Positions 1 through 6,220 of a stretch of DNA of 8,915 nt are shown here, piece after piece. Both the position numbers and the translations under genes were made by a program. The DNA is from an uncultured Collinsella sp. Its GTDB lineage: Bacteria; Actinomycetota; Coriobacteriia; Coriobacteriales; Coriobacteriaceae. The stretch is taken from positions 1 to 8,915 of the forward strand of contig URVD01000063.1 in assembly GCA_900551195.1 (NCBI GenBank), read 5' to 3'. Numbering within the stretch: position 1 is the first letter of the stretch; every line of letters begins with the position of its first letter. Below the pieces are notes generated by a model. The model saw only the letters and a list, made by a program, of their open reading frames with translations. It was not told where the DNA came from and made no database searches.

Positions 1-225
1 GGCTGGAAAAAGCGCGGATGGAAAACCGCCAACAAGCAGCCCGTCAAGAACCGCGATCTGTGGGAGCGCCTACTCGCCGCCAAAAGCAAGCACAAGGTTG
101 AGTTCATCTGGGTTAAGGGTCACGCCGGTCACGAGCTCAACGAGCGCTGCGATGAGCTCGCCACCACGGCGGCCGACGGCAGCAACCTCGATATCGACAC
201 CGGCTTTAACGAGAGCGACCTGTAA
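1..225 (+). CDS. rnhA: Ribonuclease HI, C-terminal part (5' end outside window)
   Basis: This is the last 74 codons of RNase HI, read in frame 1 from the window edge to a TAA at 223-225. The enzyme cleaves the RNA strand of RNA/DNA hybrids, removing R-loops and primers in the cytoplasm. The visible part carries the family signature near its N-terminal side (GW-KRGWKTA, then PVKN-DLWERL). It also has the [14 protein letters not shown] block, whose His (visible residue 41) and Asp (visible residue 51) match E. coli H124 and D134. The three other catalytic acidic residues would lie upstream of the window. About 15-20 weakly conserved residues follow the conserved block, a normal tail. The next gene starts 73 bases downstream with its own ribosome binding site. 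The identification is firm; only the start is unseen. Confidence 0.93.
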   Translation, partial: GWKKRGWKTANKQPVKNRDLWERLLAAKSKHKVEFIWVKGHAGHELNERCDELATTAADGSNLDIDTGFNESDL

Positions 226-298
226 TAGCGTTTTCGCGCAGCTTTATATCCCCACGCGCTACACTCATCCTGTAGACCAAACAACGCAAGGGGGACGT

Positions 299-1405
299 AT
301 GCTGCGCATCGCGACCATCGGCACATCCATGATCACCGACGACTTTATCCAAGTCGTCAACGCCAACGACCAAGCCGCGTTTGTGGGCACGCTTTCGCGC
401 GACGCCAATCGCGGTACTGCCTTTACCGCCGAACACGGCGGCGAACGTAACTTCACCGCACTTGACGAGCTTGCGTCCGCCGTCGACGTCGACGCCGTCT
501 ATATCGGCAGCCCTAACGCACTTCACTACGAGCAGGCCCTTGCCTGCATCGCCGGTGGCAAGCACGTCATCGTCGAGAAACCCTTCTGCGCCACCGAAGC
601 GCAGGCGCTGGAAGTCTTCCGCGCTGCCGAGGCAGCAGGTGTCGTGGCTCTCGAGGCCATGCGTCCCCTCCACGATCCCGCCTTCCACGCCATCGAGGAC
701 GCCCTGGGCGAGATCGCCCCCATCCGCCGCGCCTCATTGCGCTTTGGCAAGTATTCCTCGCGCTACAACGAGATTCTCGCGGGACGCGCCACCAATATCT
801 TCGACTGCAATATGGCATCGGGTTCCCTCATGGACATTGGCGTCTACGCCGTCGAGCCCATGGTCGAGATTTTCGGCATGCCCTCCGGCCTTACGAGCAT
901 GACTACTCTGCTCGACCCCACCACGCGACAGCTCACGCACGGCCCCATCGACGGCTGCGGTTCCATCCTCGCCAGCTACGGCGGTGGCCGTATCTCCGTC
1001 GAGCTCGCGCACTCCAAAATTACGAATGACCTGCTGCCCTCGCAGATCGAAGGCGAGCGTGGCACTATCCAGATCGACCATCTGTCCACGCCCCGCAACG
1101 TCCGCATCGACTATCGCGGCGATGTCGTACGCGGCTCGGCGACCGAGGCACCGCGCGAACAGGGCGACAACGGCCGCGTGCTCGACCTGCCCAAATCGAG
1201 CAACACTATGGAATACGAACTCACGGACTTTATCACCGCCATCGGCGGCATCGATAACGTTAAGGAAGAGATTTGGGAGACCCCGGCAGGACGTCACGAG
1301 CTTGGCCACTACCGCGATGTCACGCTCGTCTCACTGCGCATCATGGATGCCGTGCGCCAGCAGGCCGGCATAACCTTCCCGGCCGACGCAGGCAAGCAGG
1401 CATAG
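299..1405 (+). CDS. Gfo/Idh/MocA-family NAD(P)-dependent oxidoreductase
   Basis: A 368-residue protein of usual family length. The N-terminal Rossmann domain begins at once (MLRIATIGTS) and uses the variant GTS-IT-DF loop in place of the textbook GxGxxG. The IVEKPF block (K94) is the conserved nicotinamide/substrate-binding lysine motif. The second-domain motif GSLMDIGVY (175-183) has Tyr where many relatives have His, as in glucose-fructose oxidoreductase and dihydrodiol/xylose dehydrogenase-like members. Family knowledge suggests oxidation or reduction of a sugar or similar polyol, but the substrate cannot be read from the sequence. The ATG at 299 is chosen because GGGGG lies just upstream (about 290-294) and the fold starts there; the open frame back to 98 overlaps rnhA and has unrelated composition. 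The acylphosphatase gene begins 2 bases after its stop, so the two are probably co-transcribed and translationally coupled. Confidence 0.88.
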   Translation: MLRIATIGTSMITDDFIQVVNANDQAAFVGTLSRDANRGTAFTAEHGGERNFTALDELASAVDVDAVYIGSPNALHYEQALACIAGGKHVIVEKPFCATEAQALEVFRAAEAAGVVALEAMRPLHDPAFHAIEDALGEIAPIRRASLRFGKYSSRYNEILAGRATNIFDCNMASGSLMDIGVYAVEPMVEIFGMPSGLTSMTTLLDPTTRQLTHGPIDGCGSILASYGGGRISVELAHSKITNDLLPSQIEGERGTIQIDHLSTPRNVRIDYRGDVVRGSATEAPREQGDNGRVLDLPKSSNTMEYELTDFITAIGGIDNVKEEIWETPAGRHELGHYRDVTLVSLRIMDAVRQQAGITFPADAGKQA

Positions 1406-1407
1406 CG

Positions 1408-1818
1408 ATGGGCTTCTTCGATACGTTCTTCTCCAGCGTCACCGGCGGCAGTCGAGAGCCTCAAAAACCATCAAACGTCGAGCTCGAGCTGCGCCGCAGG
1501 CTTACCGTACTCGCAAGCGACGAGGCCACTCAAGACACTCCCCTGCGCTATTTCCTGCGCTGGGCGGGGCAAGTCCAAGGCGTTGGTTTTCGCTTTACCA
1601 ACACCAACCTCGCGCAGGCACGCGCACTCACCGGCTGGGTGCGCAACATGGAAGACGGTTCAGTCGAGATGGAGATACAGGGAGCTCCGGCAAACGTCCT
1701 ATCTCATCTCGAGGCGCTTCATGCCTCCTACGAGCGCATGGGAACGCGTTTTCGCCTCGTAGACGCCCAGGCCCGAGCCCCACTTGCCAATGAAGACGGT
1801 TTCAGTCCTCATTATTAG
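1408..1818 (+). CDS. acyP: Acylphosphatase with N-terminal extension
   Basis: A 136-residue protein whose C-terminal 90 residues form an acylphosphatase domain, which hydrolyses carboxyl-phosphate bonds such as those in acetyl phosphate or 1,3-bisphosphoglycerate. The hallmark loop GQVQGVGFR (54-62) carries the phosphate-binding Arg62. GWVRN (76-80) carries the catalytic Asn80, followed by the usual DGSVEMEIQG strand. Typical acylphosphatases are about 90 residues. Here about 45 extra residues precede the domain, beginning MGFFDTFF and containing a charged helix-like stretch near 24-40; its role is unknown. The ATG at 1408 lies 2 bases after the oxidoreductase stop with only a weak AGG-rich leader, so translation may depend on the upstream gene. 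A later start is possible, but no good internal start with a ribosome binding site was seen before the domain. The function is secure; the biological substrate is not. Confidence 0.87.
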   Translation: MGFFDTFFSSVTGGSREPQKPSNVELELRRRLTVLASDEATQDTPLRYFLRWAGQVQGVGFRFTNTNLAQARALTGWVRNMEDGSVEMEIQGAPANVLSHLEALHASYERMGTRFRLVDAQARAPLANEDGFSPHY

Positions 1819-1879
1819 TATTGTGTGCTAAATACGGTATCATTTACCTACGACCGTTAATAGAAAAGAGGCGAGGCGC
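1819..1879 (+). promoter_or_regulatory. Leader of the Fur-family gene with a possible operator
   Basis: This 61-base gap is noticeably AT-richer than its surroundings and is the only place a promoter for the downstream regulator could sit. It contains the odd-centred palindrome ATAC-G-GTAT at 1832-1840, partly overlapping a -10-like TATCAT at 1838-1843. Autoregulation is common for Fur/PerR proteins, so this is a candidate operator, but the 9-base palindrome is short and does not match the Bacillus PerR box consensus. No -35 at good spacing was found. AGAGGCGAGG just before the ATG is the ribosome binding site. Confidence 0.3.
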
Positions 1880-2260
1880 ATGGCGGTGCAAAGAAGGAAT
1901 ACCAGGCAGCGAAAGCTAGTTCTTGACGCCGTGCGCCAAAGCTATAACCATCCCACCGCCGACGAAATCTACAACGTCGTGCGCGAACAGGACGACAAAA
2001 TCAGCCGCGGCACGGTCTACCGCAACCTCAATCTCTTAGCCGACGCAGGGGAGATTCTCTCTATTAAGACGCCGGGCGGCAGCCGCTTCGATCGCACGAT
2101 CGAGCCGCATGCGCATATCATCTGCACCTCGTGCAGCCGCGTCATCGACGTACCGCTCCCCTTCGATGCCCAGCTCGACGCCAAGGCGTCCGAGCAAATC
2201 GACTGGCACGTCACGTCGCACTACACCATCTTCGAGGGTCTCTGCCCCGACTGCCGGTAG
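1880..2260 (+). CDS. perR: Fur-family transcriptional repressor, PerR-like
   Basis: A 126-residue Fur-superfamily repressor: an N-terminal winged helix (about 5-70, with the recognition segment SRGTVYRNLNLL at 42-53) followed by a metal-binding dimerisation domain. The structural zinc site is CxxC plus CxxC (C82, C85, C122, C125). The regulatory-metal ligands line up with those of Bacillus PerR: H24, D71 (in SRFD), H77 and H79 (HAH), and D90. Asp rather than Glu at the D90 position points towards PerR (peroxide sensing by Fe-catalysed His oxidation) rather than Fur, although that call rests on alignment by eye. PerR proteins repress peroxide-defence and metal-homeostasis genes. The protein is short for the family (usually 135-150), missing part of the N-terminal arm; the ATG at 1880 has a good purine-rich leader. 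It is the last + strand gene before a convergent phosphatase gene. Confidence 0.85.
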   Translation: MAVQRRNTRQRKLVLDAVRQSYNHPTADEIYNVVREQDDKISRGTVYRNLNLLADAGEILSIKTPGGSRFDRTIEPHAHIICTSCSRVIDVPLPFDAQLDAKASEQIDWHVTSHYTIFEGLCPDCR

Positions 2261-2340
2261 ATGTTCGGGACATGCCTTAAAATCCACCTTTCCGCGCTTT
2301 GCAGCAAAAAATAGACTTCTAGGCATGTCCCAAATATCTA
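2258..2340. repeat. Stop-to-stop inverted repeat between convergent genes
   Basis: Two 20-base arms (2258-2277 and 2321-2340) are inverted copies with 18 of 20 matching positions, including an uninterrupted 11-base core (GGGACATGCCT / AGGCATGTCCC). They enclose a 43-base spacer. The left arm begins with the TAG of the Fur-family gene and the right arm ends with the complement of the phosphatase TAG, so both transcripts enter the same structure immediately after their stop codons. It most likely serves as a bidirectional terminator or 3'-end stabiliser. The loop is large and no U-run follows either arm, so it is not a classic intrinsic terminator. It could also be a small dispersed intergenic element. 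Confidence 0.8.
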
Positions 2341-3135
2341 CTCAGCGAGCAGGCGATGCAATTCCTCTTCGACCGTGCGCACGTAGCGGACGCGGTCGTT
2401 AATGCCACGCATAGAGGGGTTGCAGCTCTCCATCAGATAGGGATGGCCCACGACGTTGAGCATGTCGCGGTCGTTCTCGTTATCGCCAAACGCCATCATC
2501 TCATCGGGCGAAATACCCAGGGCACGACCGTAATCGGCAAGCGCGGAGCCCTTGCCCGAACCAAAACCGATAAAGTCCGTCCATTCGGTTCCCGACGTCA
2601 TCACGGCAACACGGTCGCTAAAGAGGCGCTCGAAATACTCCAGGGCCGCCGGCTGATTCACCTCGGGCGTCTGGAAGGCAATCTTAATGACGTCCTCTTC
2701 GATATCCTCGGGGCGGTCGACCACCGCCACATCGCAGTGGACCTCATAGCGCAAATGGTCGACGAACGCATCGTTGCCGCTCATGGTGTAGAGGTGTCCC
2801 TCACATGAAAGGGTCACGTCGGCATGGGGATACGCAACCACGGCATTCGCGATATCCATAGCAAGGCTACGCTCCATGGAACGCTTGACAGCGGCACGCC
2901 CCCCGCTCATCACCAGGGCTCCGTTTTCGCATACATAGGCGAGCTCATCGGCCACCGGGGCAAACAGGTAGCGCAAGCTCGCATATTGACGGCCGCTCGC
3001 CGGCATAAACACGATACCGCGACGATGCAGTTCATCGATGAGTTCAAAGGCCTCGGAACGCGGCTCGCGCTCCCCCGGATGCAGCAACGTGCCGTCCAAA
3101 TCGCATGCAATCAGCTTGATTCCTTCAAGACCCAT
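2338..3135 (-). CDS. HAD-superfamily (Cof-type, subclass IIB) phosphatase
   Basis: A 265-residue haloacid-dehalogenase hydrolase of the Cof/YidA type, cytoplasmic Mg-dependent phosphatases for sugar phosphates, nucleotides or cofactor intermediates. All four catalytic motifs are present: DLDGT with D12 (nucleophile) and D14, SGR at 47-49, K195 in GSGKGSAL, and GDNEND at 217-222. The type IIB cap lies between motifs II and III. The length is normal. The ATG at 3135 is preferred because GGGGGAAAG precedes it by about 7 bases and the fold starts immediately (KLIACDLDGTLL). The longer open frame to 3195 would run into the terminator hairpin of the upstream gene. Only 31 bases separate the start from that hairpin, so its promoter is cramped or it depends on read-through. 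The substrate is unknown. Confidence 0.88.
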   Translation of the reverse strand: MGLEGIKLIACDLDGTLLHPGEREPRSEAFELIDELHRRGIVFMPASGRQYASLRYLFAPVADELAYVCENGALVMSGGRAAVKRSMERSLAMDIANAVVAYPHADVTLSCEGHLYTMSGNDAFVDHLRYEVHCDVAVVDRPEDIEEDVIKIAFQTPEVNQPAALEYFERLFSDRVAVMTSGTEWTDFIGFGSGKGSALADYGRALGISPDEMMAFGDNENDRDMLNVVGHPYLMESCNPSMRGINDRVRYVRTVEEELHRLLAE

Positions 3136-3138
3136 ATG

Positions 3139-3148
3139 CTTTCCCCCA
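3139..3148 (-). promoter_or_regulatory. Ribosome binding site fixing the HAD phosphatase start
   Basis: On the - strand the sequence TGGGGGAAAG ends 3 bases before the ATG at 3135, with the G-run about 7 bases away. It supports this internal ATG over the upstream in-frame starts. Confidence 0.6.
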
Positions 3149-3166
3149 CAGCATCTCATCAACAGA

Positions 3167-3205
3167 AAGACGGACTTTGAATAGTTGCCTCTCAAAGTCC
3201 GTCTT
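3167..3205 (-). terminator. Hairpin terminator after the ureE-like gene
   Basis: A perfect 14-base stem (3167-3180 with 3192-3205, AAGACGGACTTTGA and its complement) closes an 11-base loop. It begins 13 bases after the stop codon of the UreE-like gene on the - strand and is followed there by TCTG after a stem ending in CTTT, giving a short broken U-run. It sits just upstream of the HAD phosphatase gene, which argues that the slyD-ureE transcript ends here. Confidence 0.8.
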
Positions 3206-3218
3206 ACTTATACGCACG

Positions 3219-3797
3219 TTAACCGCGCGCCTTCTTTACGATCGTAAAGTCTGGAGCCATACTCACAACGGCATCCGCCGCACTCGACGCAAAGCGCCGG
3301 TCCGAATCGAGTTCACGGGTAACCGTCGAGAGCCGAACGCCCTCGACGCCCCGGAGCATGCGGCCCAAAACAGGCTGCACCGGCGTATACATGCGCACGG
3401 TATGCTCGTCCGAATCGCCTCGAAAAAGCGGCGCATGCATATTGCCGATCTCCCAGCACGCATGCGCGAGCGCAATCGGGTCCATGCGGTCAACTTCGAC
3501 CAAATAAACCTCGGCGCTGCGCAGGCGCACGACAACCGCCACGGGCACCACGCCCGAACGGTCAATGGCGAGCACGTCGCCGTCGACAAAACGACCGCCG
3601 TCGGCAGTATCCAGCCGAACATCGACCGTGCGCCCCAGCTCCGTCACGCCCACAAACGTGCATACATCAGCCTGGTCCCAATCGAGCAGCAGCTCGTCAA
3701 CTTCAAAGACGCCGCCCAACTTCCGGCGAAGCAGGAGTTCATAGGACGGATCGTTGAGATTTCCCAAGCATGTCGTCGAAACCAAGCGCTCAGGCAT
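3219..3797 (-). CDS. ureE: UreE-like nickel metallochaperone (no urease genes in window)
   Basis: A 192-residue protein recognised as UreE-like chiefly from its C-terminal half. ALAHACWEIGNMHAPLF (109-125) matches the UreE block typified by A-YHLGNRH-PLQ, with H121 at the place of the nickel-binding interface His (H96 of the Klebsiella protein). It is followed by a D-EH------PVLGRML stretch (130-148) resembling the HDHVLDDML segment. The N-terminal half has the expected beta-rich feature GRFVDGDVLAIDR. UreE delivers nickel to apo-urease. The protein is longer than typical UreE (about 150) and has no His-rich tail. No ureA/B/C/D/F/G lies nearby; instead its gene starts 3 bases after the stop of a SlyD-type isomerase gene, another family with members that handle nickel. 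GTCGAGG-G before the ATG serves as the ribosome binding site. The assignment by motif is fairly good; actual urease maturation is uncertain. Confidence 0.7.
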   Translation of the reverse strand: MPERLVSTTCLGNLNDPSYELLLRRKLGGVFEVDELLLDWDQADVCTFVGVTELGRTVDVRLDTADGGRFVDGDVLAIDRSGVVPVAVVVRLRSAEVYLVEVDRMDPIALAHACWEIGNMHAPLFRGDSDEHTVRMYTPVQPVLGRMLRGVEGVRLSTVTRELDSDRRFASSAADAVVSMAPDFTIVKKARG

Positions 3798-3800
3798 GCT

Positions 3801-4229
3801 CTAACCCTCGACCTCGACGAGCTCGATATCAAAGTTGAGGTCCTTGCCGGCAAGCTCGTGGTTGGCATCGAGCGTCACGGCCTCGGGCGTTACGTCGATG
3901 ACCACGGCGGGGACGGGCATACCGCTCGGCGTGGACAGGAAAAGCTTCATGCCCTTCTCGATCTGCTCGATGTTGGGAACCTGCTCGGCCGGGAAGGTAA
4001 TAACCATCTCGGGATTGTGCTCGCCGTAGGCATCGGCAGCAGGAATGTGCACGGTCTTCTTCTCGCCCACCTGCATGTCGACAACAGCGGCGTCGAAGCC
4101 CTTGATCATCTGACCGGCGCCGCAGGTGAACTCCAGCGGCTCGCCGCGATCGTAGGAGCTATCGAACTGCGTGCCGTCGTCGAGCGTGCCGCGATAATGG
4201 GTCTTGACCTTCTTGCCCTGGTTGGACAT
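3801..4229 (-). CDS. slyD: FKBP-type peptidyl-prolyl isomerase, SlyD type
   Basis: A 142-residue SlyD-like protein combining prolyl cis-trans isomerase and chaperone activities in the cytoplasm. The FKBP part is split around the insert-in-flap (IF) chaperone domain. VKTHYRGTLDDGTQFDSS (8-25) and GAGQMIKGFDAAVVDM (37-52) form the first FKBP portion. The AYGEHNPEMVITFP signature (67-80) leads into the IF domain (about 70-125). DANHELAGKDLNFDIELVEV (121-140) closes the fold. Unlike E. coli SlyD it lacks the long His/Cys-rich metal-binding tail, ending two residues after the FKBP strand. The ATG at 4229 has a strong GGAGGT; the open frame to 4259 adds only an unrelated peptide. It is the first gene of a two-gene operon with the UreE-like gene and is divergent from the M19 peptidase gene. 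Confidence 0.9.
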   Translation of the reverse strand: MSNQGKKVKTHYRGTLDDGTQFDSSYDRGEPLEFTCGAGQMIKGFDAAVVDMQVGEKKTVHIPAADAYGEHNPEMVITFPAEQVPNIEQIEKGMKLFLSTPSGMPVPAVVIDVTPEAVTLDANHELAGKDLNFDIELVEVEG

Positions 4230-4349
4230 GGTAACCTCCGTGATAAGGGCGGCGCACAACGCGGGCCGCCGTGAACATATGGCGCTAACTATACCCTAGT
4301 CATACAATTCAAAGACAGTTTGCAAAGAAACGCTGCAACCGGAGGAACC
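4230..4349. promoter_or_regulatory. Divergent promoter region between slyD and the M19 gene
   Basis: This 120-base gap separates two divergent genes, so it must hold both promoters. On the - strand a good -10 (TATAGT, complement of 4288-4293) is visible with only weak -35 candidates. On the + strand TACAAT at 4303-4308 is a -10 candidate, also without a convincing -35. The slyD leader contains a GC stem (GGCGGC 4248-4253 with GCCGCC 4265-4270, 11-base loop) just upstream of its ribosome binding site. GGAGGA at 4341-4346 precedes the M19 start. The -10 calls are by eye. Confidence 0.35.
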
Positions 4350-5363
4350 ATGGCATATCCCGTATTTGACCTACATTGCGACACCGCCGACCGCATCGGC
4401 TGGGCCACACTCGATCTCGACCTGCGCTTTACCGCCGGTACCGACGGTTATTTCCCCGGCGACGAAACGCATCCGCAGGATTTCGACCTCATCGAGGGTA
4501 ACGCCTGCGCCATCTCGCTCGCAAAGATCGGCAACACGCCATGGGCACAGTGCTTCGCCACGTTTGTCCCCGACGAGATTCCCACCGCCCACGCCGCGCG
4601 CTTCCAGGCGCAGATCATGGCGCATATGAGCGGCCAGGCAATGCTCAACCACGACAGTATGGTCAACGTGCGCAGCGCCGCAGACATCCGCCCCGCGCTC
4701 AAGGACGGCAAGGTCGCTTGCATCCACACCATCGAAAACGCCACGTTCTTTGCCGAGGACCCCGCGCTGATCGAGGTGCTCAAGAGCTTGGGCGTACTCA
4801 TGTCATCGCTCAGCTGGAATGCGCAGGGACCGCTCGCGAGTGGACACGATACCCACGCCGGCCTCACCGCCGCCGGCATCGAGGCACTTACGCAGATGGA
4901 GCACGCCGGCATGGTGCTTGACGTCTCCCACCTCAACGATGAGTGCTTTGACGAGGTTGTCGCCCACGCCACGCGTCCCTTCGTCGCCAGCCACTCCAAC
5001 TCCCGTGCGGTTTGTGGCGTCAAGCGCAATCTCACCGACGACCAGTTCCGCACTATTCGCGACATGGGCGGTATCGTCGGCCTCAACTACTGCAGCGAGT
5101 TCCTTTCCAACGACGCAACCGACAAGACCGCCGCAGACGTCACCTTCGACCAGCTGGCGGCACATATCGAGCACTGGCTCGACCTGGGCGGCGAGGACGT
5201 CATCGCACTCGGCGGCGACTGGGACGGTGCCACGGTGCCCGCCTTCCTCTCCGATGCCAGCAAGATGCCCGAGTTCCAGAACATGCTCTCCAAGCACTTT
5301 GGCAAGACCGTGATGCAGAAGCTCTGCAGCGACAACGCGCTTGCCTTCTTTGAGCGTTATTAA
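4350..5363 (+). CDS. Dipeptidase, peptidase family M19 (renal dipeptidase-like)
   Basis: A 337-residue member of the M19 membrane/renal dipeptidase family, zinc enzymes with an amidohydrolase TIM barrel that cleave dipeptides, some accepting D-residues. The ligand set is complete by eye: H9 and D11 in DLHCDT, bridging E129 in HTIENA, H194 in VLDVSH, H215 in SHSNSRAVC, and the aspartates of GGDWDG (289-293). There is no signal peptide or lipobox at the N-terminus (MAYPVFDLHCDT), so unlike the mammalian enzyme this one is cytoplasmic. The ATG at 4350 is preceded by GGAGGA; the earlier in-frame start at 4320 has no support. A GC-rich hairpin follows the stop. Its likely role is peptide catabolism, but specificity cannot be read from the sequence. 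Confidence 0.9.
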   Translation: MAYPVFDLHCDTADRIGWATLDLDLRFTAGTDGYFPGDETHPQDFDLIEGNACAISLAKIGNTPWAQCFATFVPDEIPTAHAARFQAQIMAHMSGQAMLNHDSMVNVRSAADIRPALKDGKVACIHTIENATFFAEDPALIEVLKSLGVLMSSLSWNAQGPLASGHDTHAGLTAAGIEALTQMEHAGMVLDVSHLNDECFDEVVAHATRPFVASHSNSRAVCGVKRNLTDDQFRTIRDMGGIVGLNYCSEFLSNDATDKTAADVTFDQLAAHIEHWLDLGGEDVIALGGDWDGATVPAFLSDASKMPEFQNMLSKHFGKTVMQKLCSDNALAFFERY

Positions 5364-5379
5364 TTTCACATCCCTTGAG

Positions 5380-5415
5380 CGGGCCGGCATGCCGAACGGT
5401 CGACATGCCGGCCCG
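5380..5415 (+). terminator. GC-rich hairpin after the M19 gene
   Basis: A perfect 12-base stem (CGGGCCGGCATG at 5380-5391 with its complement at 5404-5415) closes a 12-base loop, 16 bases after the M19 stop. No U-run follows (TCCCC), so it is a weak intrinsic terminator or a transcript-stabilising or attenuating hairpin. It also lies in the leader of the next gene, whose ribosome binding site starts 10 bases later. Confidence 0.55.
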
Positions 5416-5425
5416 TCCCCAATCT

Positions 5426-5431
5426 GAAGGA
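5426..5431 (+). promoter_or_regulatory. Ribosome binding site indicating a TTG start
   Basis: GAAGGA lies 6 bases before the TTG at 5438. No ATG or GTG in frame near the conserved N-terminus has a comparable leader, and the longer frame would run through the GC hairpin. This decides the start of the YgjP-like gene. Confidence 0.6.
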
Positions 5432-5437
5432 CCGCTT

Positions 5438-6214
5438 TTGACGCAGCAGTTTACGATTTCCGTACCCCGACCGGATGGGACGCCCATCCCTGTCGTCGTT
5501 ACCAAAAAGCGCGTCAAGAACTTCAACCTACGCGTCACATCGAGCGGTGAGGTCCACGCCAGCGCGCCGCTCGGCGCCAGCCGCGAGCGTATCGAAGCGT
5601 TTGTGAAGCGCAACAGCGCCTGGACTATCAGCCGACTTGCCCAGCGTGAGCAAAGTCAGGCGACGGCGCGAGAGTCACTCAGTCCCTCGTCCATCATTGC
5701 ACTTTGGGGCAAGCCCATTACGGTACAGGATGCACTCGATCACAACTTTGCATCACCCGCATCGCGACCCAAACAGGCCACCTTCGCAAGTTTTATAGGT
5801 GCCGACGAACCAAGTGGGCGCGCGCAGGCAAAGCAGCGCACAGCCCTTGACGGCCTAACGCCCAAAGAACTCCAGACCCGCATCGACCAACTCTATGCAT
5901 CCGAGGTCACCGCAGCGCTACGCGACATCGTGCACGCGTACGAAATCGCAATGGGCGTCACCGTGGCCCGCGTCTCCGTGCGCAGCATGAAAACGCGCTG
6001 GGGCTCATGCACACCCAAAACCGGCGCCATTCGCATCGCACGCGAACTTGCCGCCTATCCCATCGAGTGTCTCGACATGGTTGTCGCCCACGAGCTCGTC
6101 CATCTGCTCGAGCCAAGCCACAATCAGCGGTTTCACGCCCTGCTCGACACGTACTGCCCCAACAATAAAGCTCTGTCGCAGCGGCTCAAGCAGCCACCCC
6201 TCAATAAGCTCTAG
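5438..6214 (+). CDS. YgjP-like (DUF45) zinc metallopeptidase-fold protein
   Basis: A 258-residue protein with the YgjP/SprT-like zincin signature. WGSC (188-191) is followed by a strand (AIRIARELAAYP, 197-208). Then HELVH (218-222) provides two zinc ligands and the catalytic Glu219, with H228 in EPSHNQRFH as the likely third ligand. The N-terminal half has the usual beta segment with KKRVKNFNLRV and an arginine-rich helix (47-70). An Ala/Ser/Gln-rich low-conservation insert sits at about 103-138. Members are predicted metal-dependent hydrolases; E. coli YgjP has also been linked to UTP pyrophosphatase activity, so a peptidase role should not be assumed. It starts at TTG 5438 behind GAAGGA. 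It converges with folB, the two stop codons being 6 bases apart with no terminator between them. Confidence 0.85.
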   Translation: MTQQFTISVPRPDGTPIPVVVTKKRVKNFNLRVTSSGEVHASAPLGASRERIEAFVKRNSAWTISRLAQREQSQATARESLSPSSIIALWGKPITVQDALDHNFASPASRPKQATFASFIGADEPSGRAQAKQRTALDGLTPKELQTRIDQLYASEVTAALRDIVHAYEIAMGVTVARVSVRSMKTRWGSCTPKTGAIRIARELAAYPIECLDMVVAHELVHLLEPSHNQRFHALLDTYCPNNKALSQRLKQPPLNKL

Positions 6215-6220
6215 CGTCGA

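Noticed and set aside
98..298. Upstream extension of the oxidoreductase frame
   Set aside because: It overlaps rnhA out of frame, its composition is unrelated, and the ribosome binding site and Rossmann fold both place the start at 299.
734..1309. - strand open frame of 191 codons opposite the oxidoreductase gene
   Set aside because: It is antisense to a gene with clear family motifs; the Ala/Val/Asp-rich translation has no recognisable fold.
1819..1879. Classical Bacillus-type PerR or Fur box
   Set aside because: No TTATAAT-type inverted repeat or GATAATGATAATC-like match is present; only a 9-base palindrome was found.
3136..3195. N-terminal extension of the HAD phosphatase
   Set aside because: It runs into the terminator hairpin 3167-3205; a G-rich ribosome binding site precedes the ATG at 3135.
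3177..4274. Long + strand open frame of 365 codons opposite slyD and ureE
   Set aside because: It is antisense to two recognised genes and its translation is His/Arg/Leu-rich low-information sequence, as expected from the complement of GC-biased codons. It also starts inside a terminator hairpin.
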